Source of the DNA: CAYNEI01 sp964396185
Lineage (GTDB): Archaea > Thermoplasmatota > SW-10-69-26
Direction of reading: 5' to 3'
Assembly (NCBI GenBank): GCA_964396185.1
Contig: CAYNEI010000002.1
Coordinates: 1 to 64,000 of the forward strand
DNA length: 64,000 nt
The notes beneath the pieces are model-generated. The model saw only the letters and a program-made list of their open reading frames with translations, made no database searches and was not told the origin of the DNA. Both the position numbers and the translations under genes were made by a program. Shown one piece after another: positions 16,005 to 24,871 of this stretch. Position 1 is the stretch's first letter. Each line of letters begins with the position of its first letter.

Positions 16005-17012
16005 GTGCGCTCACGTGCCACGTTCGCGCTGCTCGCCACCGCCCTCGTGTTGGTGGCCGGCTGCCTGGACGCAAGCCAGGACCCTGGCCAAGACGACCCT
16101 GTCGACCAGACCGGGGCCAGCGGCGATCTCAGCGACGAGCACGTGAACGACTCCAACGACTCCACCGAGCCCACCAACCGCTCCAGCGAGCCGGATGAGA
16201 ACGCCTCGGCCCCCCCACCGGAGGGCAACGAGACCGCCGATGACGCCGAGCAGCAAGAGGTCGAACAACCGCCCTGGCCGCCGCTCGGCGAGGCCCGCGT
16301 CCGGCCGGGGGTTCAGGTGAGCTCGTCCAGCGGGCAGTGCACGAGCAACTTCCTCTTCCGCAGCCCGGACAACGCCACGCTCATGCTCGGCATCGCGGCC
16401 CACTGCGTCAACGACGGTCCCTCCACGGCGACCAACGGGTGCGACGACGCGAACGAGCCCTTCGAGCTCGGAGAGACCGTGCGCATCGAGGGGGCCGCGA
16501 ACCCTGGCGTGCTCGTCTACTCGTCCTGGCGGGCCATGCAGGAGGCCGGCGAGTCCAACGATGAGGCGTGCCGGTCCAACGACTTCGCGCTCGTGGCCAT
16601 CCATGATGAGGACCGCGACGCGGTCCACCCGGCCGTGCGCCACTTCGGAGGTCCCAGCGAACTCGTCGGCACCGGCGGCCTGTCCACCGGCGACCGGCTG
16701 CTCTACTACGGGAACTCCGGCACTCGGCAGGGCATCGAGGAGCTCCGGCAGAACGATGGCTACGTGATCAGCTCCTCGTCCTGGCGCATCGACATGTACG
16801 GTCTCACCCCAGGCGTCCCGGGCGATTCCGGCTCGGCGGTGCTCACCGCTGACGGTGCAGCCGCAGGCGTGCTCGTGACCGTGGCCAGCTTCCCGCCCGG
16901 GGCCAACGGTGTGACCAGCCTGGCCAAAGCGCTCTCGTACGCCAACGAGCACGGGCCCCCTGTCGAGCTGGTCACCTGGGACCAGTTGGACGACGGCCGT
17001 CTGCTGCCTTGA
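16005..17012 (+). CDS. Trypsin-like serine protease lipoprotein
   Basis: A 335-aa lipoprotein (lipobox VAGC, C20) with a Ser/Asp/Asn-rich spacer to about residue 90, then a chymotrypsin-fold protease domain. The catalytic triad is intact: H133 in GIAAHCVND, D193 in SNDFALVAI and S275 in PGDSGSAVL. It should act tethered to the outer membrane face. GTG at 16005 gives a normal signal peptide (RSRATFALLATALVL) with a TATA-like AGCTAAGA centred 27 nt upstream. Longer frames reach back through repeat element B. It is a paralogue of the degenerate copy at 23584. The 3' end overlaps the convergent PfkB gene by 41 bp. Confidence 0.82.
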   Translation: MRSRATFALLATALVLVAGCLDASQDPGQDDPVDQTGASGDLSDEHVNDSNDSTEPTNRSSEPDENASAPPPEGNETADDAEQQEVEQPPWPPLGEARVRPGVQVSSSSGQCTSNFLFRSPDNATLMLGIAAHCVNDGPSTATNGCDDANEPFELGETVRIEGAANPGVLVYSSWRAMQEAGESNDEACRSNDFALVAIHDEDRDAVHPAVRHFGGPSELVGTGGLSTGDRLLYYGNSGTRQGIEELRQNDGYVISSSSWRIDMYGLTPGVPGDSGSAVLTADGAAAGVLVTVASFPPGANGVTSLAKALSYANEHGPPVELVTWDQLDDGRLLP

Positions 17013-17877
17013 GCAGCTCCCCGGCCCGCTTCTCCACGGCCTCGCGCCCAGCGAACCTCTCCCGCGGTCGCTTGTCCTCTGCTGCCTCGATGAAGAGCGA
17101 GGCGGCTGCACACCCCATGGCCAGGCACGCGTCGAGCTCCTGGCCGGCGATCAGGCCGTGAAGCAGTCCTGCATCGAAGACGTCCCCCGCGCCGGTGGGG
17201 TCGTCCACGTCGAGGGGCTCAGGGCTCGAGCAGTGGAGCTCACCATCGAAGGCCACAGCCCCGCCGGCTCCAGCGGTCACGATGGCCGGGCGCCCTGTCT
17301 CGTCGTGGAGCACCCGGGCAGCCTCCCCTGGGTCCGTGGTGCTGGTCAGGGGACCGGTCTCCTCGATGGATCCGCGGACGTGGCTCGTGCGCGGCAGCTC
17401 GATCGGGCCCGCGGTGATGCTCACCTCCTTCCAGCCCCACAGGTTCGGCTCGCCAAGTCGGCGGACGATGCCCTGGATGTCCAGCAGGCTGACCACGCCG
17501 TGGGGGGCCTCCACCGTGGCCGGGACCTCTTCGAGCACGGGACCGAAGAGCACGGCTTCGGCGCCCTCGAGGGCCCCTGGATCGTGGAGGGCATGCTTGG
17601 GGCCGCGGCGGGCCCACTGGGTGCGCTGCTGCTCCTCGTACTGGTTGAGGAACTGGGTGCCGGGGAAGGCCAGGCGCACGTCCGCGAGCTCGAGCCCGGA
17701 GCGCTGCATCCAGACGTAGGCCCGCAGCGGCGCCCAGCCCACGGGCTGGACGTCGTGGCCTAGGGCATGAAGCGCCAGGCTGGCGTAGAGCAGGGTGCCT
17801 CCGGGGCGACGCGCGGCGATCAGGCCGGTTTTGTTGAGATCCCGGGTGGCGTTCCCGACGACGGCGATGCGTGCCAC
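16972..17877 (-). CDS. PfkB-family carbohydrate kinase
   Basis: A 301-aa sugar kinase of the PfkB/ribokinase family, which phosphorylates sugars or nucleosides with ATP. The N-terminal substrate region begins ARIAVVGNATRDLNKTG, with a Gly-Gly turn in RRPGGTLLYASLAL. The C-terminal anion-hole motif DPTGAGDVFDAG carries the catalytic Asp. GTG at 17877 starts the protein at the first strand. A longer frame to 17925 adds a less likely leader. Substrate specificity cannot be told from the motifs. Its end overlaps the convergent protease gene. Confidence 0.83.
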   Translation of the reverse strand: MARIAVVGNATRDLNKTGLIAARRPGGTLLYASLALHALGHDVQPVGWAPLRAYVWMQRSGLELADVRLAFPGTQFLNQYEEQQRTQWARRGPKHALHDPGALEGAEAVLFGPVLEEVPATVEAPHGVVSLLDIQGIVRRLGEPNLWGWKEVSITAGPIELPRTSHVRGSIEETGPLTSTTDPGEAARVLHDETGRPAIVTAGAGGAVAFDGELHCSSPEPLDVDDPTGAGDVFDAGLLHGLIAGQELDACLAMGCAAASLFIEAAEDKRPRERFAGREAVEKRAGELLKAADGRRPTGPR

Positions 17878-17967
17878 AGCCTGGGATGGACGCAAGGCGG
17901 GTTGAACCCATCGAAGCCTGCCCACCGGTGAACCCCGGCGAACGTGGGGCTGCCCGGCAGCCGAGGC

Positions 17968-20505
17968 TCAGCCGTCGTTGGGGTCCGCGGTTTTCAGGGT
18001 CTCGCAGCGGCCCTCGGTGCCCTCCAGCGTGCGCCCCTCGAAGGCGTCTGGCAGGAGGTAGGTGCAGGTGGCGTGGTTGGAGGTCGTCCGGTCCACGGTG
18101 CCCAACCCCGCGACCTGACAGCGACCCCACGGGCCACCAGGTTGGCCGGGGATGGTGCACGTGATGACCTCGCCGGCCCCGCAGGCGAGCAGGATCGAGG
18201 AGCCCGGCGGCCCGAACCACTCGGCCTGCTGGACGTGGTTGCGGGAGCAGTGGAACCCCTCGACGACGCGCTCGCCATCCAGGGTGGTGCACCCCGGCCG
18301 GCTCTGACAACCCAGCTCGTCCTCGGGTCCAACCGGCACGGCATCGCCGAGGATCAGGCGTGTGGCCGTGTCCCAGCCGTCCAGGTAGAGCGCGGCGTTG
18401 GTGTCGACGACGGGGACAGCCGGGTCCGCGGAGGCTTCCTGGACGAGCTCGACCTCGAACCGGATCTGGTCGCCGGTTTCGAGCGTGATCGCCTCGTCCA
18501 GGGTGGTGGGCAGCCAGCGCTGGGTGGGTGGGCCGCTGTAGACGGGCCACTTGTCGAGCCGGAGCTCCTTGGCCAAGGTCTCGTCACCGTCGCTGACGTG
18601 GTAGGCGCGGTAGAAGAGGTCGAGCTCGTCGTGGAGCGCCGTGGCGCCGTTCTGGTTGAACTGCCCGATCCAGATGTCGGCCCGGACGGCTGAGACGTCC
18701 AGGGGCGCATCGAGGTCCAGGGGAGCGCTGGTGAACGAGGCCGGCACGTCGTGGTCCAGGAGGATCGCGCTGCTCGGCCGGTCCGGGTAGGCATGTTTGA
18801 GGCCCCCGTCTGGGCTCGGGTAAAGGACCACATCACTGTCCACGGCCTTGCGGATCTCCAGCCAGGAGGCAGGTACGGGCTCCGTGTCCACGGGGTCGGG
18901 GATCCCATCGAAGCTCAGCGCGAGCTCGACGGCGGCGTAAGCGTCGACCAGGCCATGGCCGGCGGCTGGGTTGGAGCCGCCCCAGGGGTGGGTCTCGTCT
19001 GCGCGCACGTACTGGGCCAGCTCGCTTCGGGCCACGCTGGTCTCGAGGCCGAACTTGTAGGCCGTAGCCTTCAGGAGGTACTCGACCTCGGCGGCGTCAA
19101 GCTCCGGGTTGGCATCGAGCAGGAGCGCTGCGACCCCGGAGACGTGAGCGGCAGAGATGCTTGAGCCCTTCTCTGCTGTGTCGTAGACGCGTTGGTCGAC
19201 CACGGGCCGGCGCGTTTCCGGGTCCCTGGTGACAGGGTTCGTGGTCCACACCGTGCCCCCACCAGGCGCGGAGAGATCCGGCCACGTCTTGGCGTCGAAG
19301 GTCGAGCCCCGGCTCGAGGTCCCGGAGAGCCGGTTGTCCCTGACGCCCTGGTCCTCGTCTTTGTAGAGGGTCGCGGTGATGACGCCGGGCGTGGTCACCC
19401 GCGTCTCGGGGCCGGTTTGCGCCAGCCAGCTGTCACCACCGAAGTCGTTGCCCGAGGCGAAGGTGACCACGGTGCCGTTCTCAACCAGACGCTCGGCCAG
19501 CTCGAGGTAGGCCAGGTCCCGGTTGAACACGGGCTGGCACCCGCCGCCCTGGACCACGGCCTTGCCCGCCGCACAGCTCCAGGAGTTGCTCACCACCCGG
19601 ATGGGGGGGTCCTGGTCCTGGCCGTTGGCCAGGATCCAGTCGAACGCGATGGCGGGTAAGAGGGTGGTCGGGCCCGTGGAGGACCCTGGGATGGTGCCTG
19701 GGCCTTCGGCTACGTTGAAGCCATACAGGCTAGCACCAGGCGCGACCCCGACGTAAGGGGCTACCGTGGATGCGGTGCCATCACCGGCCACGATGCCGGC
19801 CATGTGGGTTCCGTGGCGCAGGGTCTCGGTGGTGGGTCCGCCCGGTACGACGCCGGCGGGTGTGACGTGGTAGTTGCCAGCCATCTGGCCCTGCAGGCCT
19901 GGATGGGTGCCGTCCACGCCGGTGTCCACGATGGCCACACCGACGCCGCTGCCGTCGATGCGCTCCCCATCCAGGCCCACGAGCTCGGCCATCTCAGGCG
20001 CGCTGGCAGGTTGGGTCACAGCCAGGGAGCGGATCGCCTTGGTGGTGGAGTCCAGGTGGAACTCGATGGGCTTGTGCGCGTACTCGACGAACTGCACGCG
20101 CTCGTCGCCCCCCAGGGCATCCAGCGTGGATGGTGCAACCGATGCGTAGAGGGCGGGCAGGCCCTGGAAGACGTAGTGGACCTGGAGGGTGGGGTAGCTT
20201 GCTGGGAGCTCGGTGAGCCGCGCCTGATCCGTGGCCTGGAGGATGACGTCGATGAGCCCGGTCGGGCCAGCGGGTCGGTCCATGAGCCCGGGCTCGAGCC
20301 GGGGCTCGGTCAGCTCTAGGGTCGTGGGAGCCGGTTCGGCCGACTCGGACGGAGCCGGTGCGAGGGGGCCCGGCGCGTCAGGGGCCAGATCCGCGCTCCC
20401 ACCGATCCCCGCTCCGGCGGGGTAGACGGTGACCAGCAGGATGCTTAGAATGGCGATCGTCAGCGGGCGCCCCAGGTCTCGATGGCGAAGCCTCCCCAGA
20501 CTCAT
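17968..20505 (-). CDS. Secreted subtilisin-like (S8) protease
   Basis: An 845-aa secreted subtilase. It has a signal peptide/membrane segment at residues 13-31, then an inhibitor-type propeptide of about 100 residues (YPTLQVHYVFQGLPAL). The catalytic core has D194 in AIVDTGVDGTHPG, H231 in RHGTHMAG, the oxyanion Asn in VVSNSWS, and the nucleophile in GSSISAAHVSG, a variant of GTSMAAPH. The last 300 residues are beta-rich with several Cys, probably a P-domain or lectin-like module. A TATA-like CTTATAATT is centred 28 nt before the ATG. It is likely a broad extracellular protease. Confidence 0.88.
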   Translation of the reverse strand: MSLGRLRHRDLGRPLTIAILSILLVTVYPAGAGIGGSADLAPDAPGPLAPAPSESAEPAPTTLELTEPRLEPGLMDRPAGPTGLIDVILQATDQARLTELPASYPTLQVHYVFQGLPALYASVAPSTLDALGGDERVQFVEYAHKPIEFHLDSTTKAIRSLAVTQPASAPEMAELVGLDGERIDGSGVGVAIVDTGVDGTHPGLQGQMAGNYHVTPAGVVPGGPTTETLRHGTHMAGIVAGDGTASTVAPYVGVAPGASLYGFNVAEGPGTIPGSSTGPTTLLPAIAFDWILANGQDQDPPIRVVSNSWSCAAGKAVVQGGGCQPVFNRDLAYLELAERLVENGTVVTFASGNDFGGDSWLAQTGPETRVTTPGVITATLYKDEDQGVRDNRLSGTSSRGSTFDAKTWPDLSAPGGGTVWTTNPVTRDPETRRPVVDQRVYDTAEKGSSISAAHVSGVAALLLDANPELDAAEVEYLLKATAYKFGLETSVARSELAQYVRADETHPWGGSNPAAGHGLVDAYAAVELALSFDGIPDPVDTEPVPASWLEIRKAVDSDVVLYPSPDGGLKHAYPDRPSSAILLDHDVPASFTSAPLDLDAPLDVSAVRADIWIGQFNQNGATALHDELDLFYRAYHVSDGDETLAKELRLDKWPVYSGPPTQRWLPTTLDEAITLETGDQIRFEVELVQEASADPAVPVVDTNAALYLDGWDTATRLILGDAVPVGPEDELGCQSRPGCTTLDGERVVEGFHCSRNHVQQAEWFGPPGSSILLACGAGEVITCTIPGQPGGPWGRCQVAGLGTVDRTTSNHATCTYLLPDAFEGRTLEGTEGRCETLKTADPNDG

Positions 20506-20576
20506 GCAGCGAGAGCATACGATTGGGCCTTATAATTATCCCCCGCCGGGTGTTCTCGTGCTCTCTGAGTAGACCC

Positions 20577-20702
20577 AGCACGAAGAGCACGAAGAGCACG
20601 CTGGCCACGAAGGTACAGGTTAGAAGGAGCGTAAGCTTCGTGAACTTCGTGTGCTCACGGGTGGCCGGAGGCCACCCGCGCAGCCCGAGCCGTCCGCTCG
20701 GG
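20577..20702. repeat. Inverted tandem-repeat element C with adjoining hairpins
   Basis: Left arm 20577-20612 repeats AGCACGAAG-like units. Right arm 20636-20655 reads CTTCGTGAACTTCGTGTGCT, the reverse complement pattern. Directly after it lie two compact hairpins: GGGTGGCC/GGCCACCC with loop GGA (20659-20677) and CCCGAGC/GCTCGGG (20684-20702). The second stem is identical to one in element D. Confidence 0.75.
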
Positions 20703-20737
20703 CGTGTCGTGCTATGACCCGTCACGAGAAGCCAGGC

Positions 20738-21886
20738 TCAGACCTTGCGAAGCGCGTCCATGATGCGCTGGTAGGTGGCCTCGATGGTCTCGGACTCCAG
20801 CCCGGTGTTCAGCAGCACGCAGGCCGAGCGCTCGACCTCGGCGCGGAAGAACCCGGCTTGGGTGCTGTGGTCGGGCTTGAGCAAGTAGGGGTTGTACCAG
20901 GGCTCGTGCCCGTAGGTGCCCCAGAGCTCCTTGGGTCCCGCGCCCGGTCGGATCTGGTAGCGGCCCTCTTCGAGGACCTCGACGGCCTCGTCCGCGTCGA
21001 GCCAGACCTCAGCAGGCGACTCGTCGTCCCGGCGCAGAAGCACGATGAGATCCAGCGGCGCCTCGTCGCTCACCTTGTCCGGGCCCTTCATGGCCTCGCG
21101 GGGGATGAGCGCACGGCTGTTGCCGAAGGCCCAGAACTGGGGCTTGCCGTCCTCCACGGGCACGTTCTCGAGCTTGCAGCCCTCGAAGATCGGCCGGAGC
21201 CATTCCTCCTCCTCGGCGTTCTCGGTGCGCACGTAGAGCGAGCGCTCCGGTTGGGTCACGACGAGCGGGGCCTGGCTTGTGCTGTCGCGCGGGTGGGTGA
21301 TGTAGATCCAGTCGTCGCCGATGATGCGGCCTTCGGGGTGCTGGAAGAGCTTGTTCACCTGCGTGGTCTTCCCCGTTCCCGTGGGGGCCACGATGACGAT
21401 GCCCTTGCCACCGACCTCAGCACAGGCGCCGTGGATGCTGTGGGTGTTGAAGTCGTCCTCGAGGATGTGGGCGGCCAGGCCGAGCGCCCAGGACTTGCAC
21501 TGGCCGTAGTACTCGGTGTTGATGAACACCGCGATGCGGCGCTCTGGACAGTAGTACGCATGCGGTTCACGGTCGGGGATCCCGGTGATGCTGAAGAGCT
21601 TGCCGTGGGGGAGGATGGAGTCGTCGTTGGGGCCTGGCCACCAGTTGTCCTTCCAGAAGTCCATCTGGTGGGCGCTGTTGGTGATCAGGCGCACGAGGAT
21701 GCCGTTGATGTTGGCGTCCCACTCGCGCGTGGTCTCGTGTTTGAGGTGCGGGGTCACCTCCGCGAGGAGCTCATCCATCTCCTCGGACGTGAGGTCCTTG
21801 GTGGAGCCGACGCGGCCGATCACGTCGGTGTGGTAGTTGTCGAGTTCGGGCGCGTCACGATCGGATTGGACGAGCTTGGACGCCAA
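20738..21886 (-). CDS. HPr-kinase/PEPCK-like P-loop protein
   Basis: A 382-aa cytosolic protein with the nucleotide loop VAPTGTGKTTQ and, about 17 residues on, the metal motif GRIIGDDWIYI. This pairing is typical of the HPr kinase/PEP carboxykinase fold. The preceding GACAEVGGKGIVIV strand fits the same fold. Its N-terminal 150 residues are not recognised. TTG at 21886 is preferred as start: GGAGGAG lies 7 bases upstream and the TATA-like AACAATAAAG at 21925-21935 would place transcription between it and longer in-frame codons up to 21949. The phosphoacceptor, protein or metabolite, is unknown. Confidence 0.6.
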   Translation of the reverse strand: MASKLVQSDRDAPELDNYHTDVIGRVGSTKDLTSEEMDELLAEVTPHLKHETTREWDANINGILVRLITNSAHQMDFWKDNWWPGPNDDSILPHGKLFSITGIPDREPHAYYCPERRIAVFINTEYYGQCKSWALGLAAHILEDDFNTHSIHGACAEVGGKGIVIVAPTGTGKTTQVNKLFQHPEGRIIGDDWIYITHPRDSTSQAPLVVTQPERSLYVRTENAEEEEWLRPIFEGCKLENVPVEDGKPQFWAFGNSRALIPREAMKGPDKVSDEAPLDLIVLLRRDDESPAEVWLDADEAVEVLEEGRYQIRPGAGPKELWGTYGHEPWYNPYLLKPDHSTQAGFFRAEVERSACVLLNTGLESETIEATYQRIMDALRKV

Positions 21887-21924
21887 GGGGGTCTCCTCCG
21901 GTAGCCGAGCCAAGGGGACGCTAG

Positions 21925-21935
21925 GCTTTATTGTT
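21925..21935 (-). promoter_or_regulatory. TATA-like promoter of the P-loop kinase-like gene
   Basis: AACAATAAAG reads on the minus strand about 44 nt before the TTG at 21886, leaving a short leader that includes the GGAGGAG ribosome-binding site. Confidence 0.5.
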
Positions 21936-21973
21936 TCGTCGCACCCCACGCTTGGTTCGCGCAGCCCGCGTGG

Positions 21974-23458
21974 TCAGCGGCGGAAGTCGACCTCGTCCAC
22001 CTCTGTCCAGATGCCCCGCACGGTCAGGGTGACCGAGTGGCCGTCCATGAGCTCAGCGCTCAGGGTCCAGGTGCCGGGGGTGGCTGGCGTGGAGCCTCCG
22101 AGATCCATGAACCGCTGGTCCTCGTCGAACGTGCCTCGGTCGTAGCCGATGGTGCCATCGGGGCCGCGGAGCTGGATCGTCGCGTTCCGGGGCGCGTCGT
22201 GCGGCCGCACGAGGCTGCCATCCACGAGCAGGCGCTCGTGCTGGTCGGTGACGTTGAAGGGCTCTTCCAGCTTCGTGGGGCCCGGGGTCACGGGGACCTG
22301 GAGGAGGCCCTCGTTGGCCAGGCGCTCGATCGTGCCGTGGTACTCGTGGCCCCAGTCTCTCAGGTGCCAGTCGACCACGGTCTCGCCGGTGGAGAGGTCG
22401 GTGACGTTGATCTCGGTTAGCATCTGGACGCGGGGGACATACGTCCAGGAGGCGAGCTCGCCTGGTTCCCCGCGAGGGTCGGCCTCGACGTGGAAGGCCA
22501 CGGTGGTGGTCCCGTCCGGGAGGGCGTGGTCCTCGACCAGCTGCACGCGGGCGTCGTAGGTGACCTGGCGGTTGCCCTTGGTCGTGAGCCCCTGCCAGCT
22601 CGCGCCGGGTTCAAGGGGCCACTCCCACAGCTTGGAGAGGAGGTTGGTGAGGAACCCGGACTGGGGGGCCATGTCCTGGACGCGGATCTCGCGCAGGAGC
22701 GTGGCTGCGAGCCTGTCCTCGAGCTCGGTGGGTTCGAGCAGCGCGATGGTGCTCCCGCCAGCACCGGTGCGGTTGCCGCTGTACACGAGCTGTGGATCGG
22801 ATGCCTGGGTGCTCGTGCGGGCCTCGTAGCTCCAGTGGTCCCCGAGTCGCCAGGTGGGCGCCGCATTCCAGTCGGCTTGGCGAGTGATCTCTTCTAGGAC
22901 CCATCGTTCGTCGGTGCCGTCGGCCGTGTTGATGTCGAGCTCGGCGATGACGCCGCGGGCGCCTGGCGCGGCCTCCGGGCGGTCGAGGAGCACGGCTGTG
23001 AGCACGACGGTGCCGTTGGAGTCTGTGGCGTTGAGGGCCAGCGCGCCAGCGCTGGGCAGACGGGGGGCCTGGGAGGGTTGGCTCACCTCAACGGTGGCGC
23101 TCAGGCTGCCCACGCGCTTGGCTTCGTAGGTGTCGCCAGCCTCCATGGGGAAGGCGAACAGCCCGCTCCAGTTGAACGGGCGAGGCACCAGCTCGGGGCC
23201 AAGCCGTAGGAAGGGGCTGGCGAAGTCCTCGCGATCGAGGACCCAGGGTCTCAGGTCGTAGCCTTGGCCTCCCCTGGCATCCACCAGGAACGTCTCGGAG
23301 CTCGTTCGGCCGTCGGCGTCGATCTCGTAGGTTAACACCAGTCCATCAGGCAGGTGCACGGCCTCAAGGATCGTCTCTGAGGGTTCGCTCGGCTCGGGCG
23401 TGGTGCAGCCGGCCAGGAGCAGGGAGAGGACCAGGAGCGCAGCCCAGGGCTTGCCCAT
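21974..23458 (-). CDS. Lipoprotein of unknown function
   Basis: A 494-aa protein with a short signal peptide ending in the lipobox LAGC (C18), so it is probably lipid-anchored at the cell surface. The remainder is beta-rich with many Thr/Trp/Asp and two segments resembling each other around WRLGDHWSYEA and LEPGASWQGL. The C-terminal 90 residues look like an immunoglobulin-type domain. No catalytic motif was recognised. A TATA-like GTTTAAC is centred 28 nt before the ATG. It is divergent from the pseudoprotease gene. Confidence 0.6.
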   Translation of the reverse strand: MGKPWAALLVLSLLLAGCTTPEPSEPSETILEAVHLPDGLVLTYEIDADGRTSSETFLVDARGGQGYDLRPWVLDREDFASPFLRLGPELVPRPFNWSGLFAFPMEAGDTYEAKRVGSLSATVEVSQPSQAPRLPSAGALALNATDSNGTVVLTAVLLDRPEAAPGARGVIAELDINTADGTDERWVLEEITRQADWNAAPTWRLGDHWSYEARTSTQASDPQLVYSGNRTGAGGSTIALLEPTELEDRLAATLLREIRVQDMAPQSGFLTNLLSKLWEWPLEPGASWQGLTTKGNRQVTYDARVQLVEDHALPDGTTTVAFHVEADPRGEPGELASWTYVPRVQMLTEINVTDLSTGETVVDWHLRDWGHEYHGTIERLANEGLLQVPVTPGPTKLEEPFNVTDQHERLLVDGSLVRPHDAPRNATIQLRGPDGTIGYDRGTFDEDQRFMDLGGSTPATPGTWTLSAELMDGHSVTLTVRGIWTEVDEVDFRR

Positions 23459-23553
23459 CGGGCCGTCGAGCGCAACGGCTCGGTTAAACGTTGTGTAAGC
23501 ACCCCGGGCGACAGGCCGCCGGTTCCGAGGTGCTCAACGACGTGGCCACACGA

Positions 23554-23561
23554 CTCTATAA
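23554..23561 (+). promoter_or_regulatory. TATA box of the pseudoprotease gene
   Basis: TCTATAAC is the clearest TATA box in the window, centred 26-27 nt before the ATG at 23584. The mRNA should be leaderless. Confidence 0.65.
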
Positions 23562-23583
23562 CCGCCAGTCTCGACACGCCAGC

Positions 23584-24669
23584 ATGCATCGCCCATGGCT
23601 CATGGCGTGGATCGCGCTCAGCCTGCTCACGGCAGGTTGCCTTGCAGGGGGCCAGCAAGCACCCCCGCTCGAGTCTGCATCCACATCCGGCAACGAGACC
23701 TCGCCCGGGAGCGAGGCGGACCAGAACGCCACGAACGATCCGGACGACGGACAAGCGCCAGACCGACAGGGGGATGGCGACGGGAACGGGACCGCGGCCA
23801 ACCAGACGGGTGGGACGAACGGGACCGCCGGCTCGGGAGACGGGAACGCTTCGACGACGACGGGCCCCATCGATCCTGGCTGGCCCGCGCTCTCGGAGGC
23901 CGTCATCCGTCCTGGGGTCGCCATCGTGGACCCAGCCGGGGACCACCCGGCCAACGGGACCCCAGCCTCCGAGCTCGAGGGGGACTGGCGCTGCACGGCC
24001 AACTTCGTGTTCACGAGCCCTGACAACCGCACGCTCTTCCTGGGGACCACGGCCAAGTGCGTCGAGCATCTGAGCCTCGGGGACCCGGTGGACGTGGCCA
24101 ACGGGACGACCACCGGGACCCTGGTCTACGACAGCTTTCGGGTCATGAGCCTGGTGGGAGAGTCGAACGACACGATCCGGGCAGCCAACGATCTGGCCCT
24201 CATCGAGCTTCCGTCTGAAGCTCGCCCCCTCGTGCACCCCGCTGTGCGCCACTGGGGCGGACCCACGGGGCTGGCGCAAGGTGTCAGCCAGGGGGACCAC
24301 GTGCTCAGCGTGGGAGAGAGCTGGTACAGAGAAGAGGCAAGCCGGTTCGATCCAGCCGAGGGGATCATCACCGGTGCAGATGCCTGGACGGCCACGGTTG
24401 CCTGGCTCCCACCCCGGATCCCGGTGCACGCCGGGAGCCCCGTGCTCTCGGTGGATGGGGCCGCGTTGGGCGCTGTGACCAGCCCGCCTCCCGGCTCGCC
24501 TGCTCCAGAGGACCCGAGCGAGGCCGGCGCACCCGAGGCCACCGGGGTCATGCGACTGGCCCCGGCGATCGCCTACCTGGAGGAGCACACGTCCTTAGAG
24601 GTCGAGCTGGCGAGCTGGCCTATGCTCGATGCCCCCCAGCTCCCCTCCGATCCCGCACCCCCCGGCTGA
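23584..24669 (+). CDS. Trypsin-fold lipoprotein lacking catalytic His and Ser
   Basis: A 361-aa lipoprotein (lipobox LTAGC) with a low-complexity Asn/Gly/Thr spacer and a chymotrypsin-like domain clearly paralogous to the protease at 16005. Shared blocks are SPDN(R/A)TL, VHPAVRH(W/F)GGP and (S/A)NDLALI. The catalytic His is replaced by Lys (TTAKCVE against IAAHCVN). The GDSGSAVL loop reads HAGSPVLS, so the Ser position is Ala. Only the Asp is kept. It should be proteolytically inactive and may bind a peptide or an inhibitor. The ATG at 23584 has a strong TATA box at leaderless spacing, so the gene appears expressed rather than decaying. Confidence 0.75.
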   Translation: MHRPWLMAWIALSLLTAGCLAGGQQAPPLESASTSGNETSPGSEADQNATNDPDDGQAPDRQGDGDGNGTAANQTGGTNGTAGSGDGNASTTTGPIDPGWPALSEAVIRPGVAIVDPAGDHPANGTPASELEGDWRCTANFVFTSPDNRTLFLGTTAKCVEHLSLGDPVDVANGTTTGTLVYDSFRVMSLVGESNDTIRAANDLALIELPSEARPLVHPAVRHWGGPTGLAQGVSQGDHVLSVGESWYREEASRFDPAEGIITGADAWTATVAWLPPRIPVHAGSPVLSVDGAALGAVTSPPPGSPAPEDPSEAGAPEATGVMRLAPAIAYLEEHTSLEVELASWPMLDAPQLPSDPAPPG

Positions 24670-24729
24670 GGGTGAGGGGCAGGCGCTGGCCTGCCAGCGT
24701 TCAATGGTCATCACGGTCTAGCGCGCACC

Positions 24730-24846
24730 ATGGACGGGCTCGAGCAGCGAGCGGGGACCGAGCCGAACTGGGTTTGGCTGCTCATCGGCGCGGTGCTAGG
24801 CCTTGCGGCCCTCGGCGTGATCGCCGTGGTCATCGCCCAGGTCTAG
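24730..24846 (+). CDS. Small single-pass membrane protein
   Basis: A 38-aa frame, MDGLEQRAGTEPN followed by one long membrane helix (WLLIGAVLGLAALGVIAVVI) and AQV. It begins 60 bp after the pseudoprotease gene. The frame is short but has an uninterrupted, well-formed helix. No family is recognised and no ribosome-binding site is evident, so the call is tentative. Confidence 0.35.
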   Translation: MDGLEQRAGTEPNWVWLLIGAVLGLAALGVIAVVIAQV

Positions 24847-24871
24847 ACCGCCGGCTGGATCATCAGCCCGA

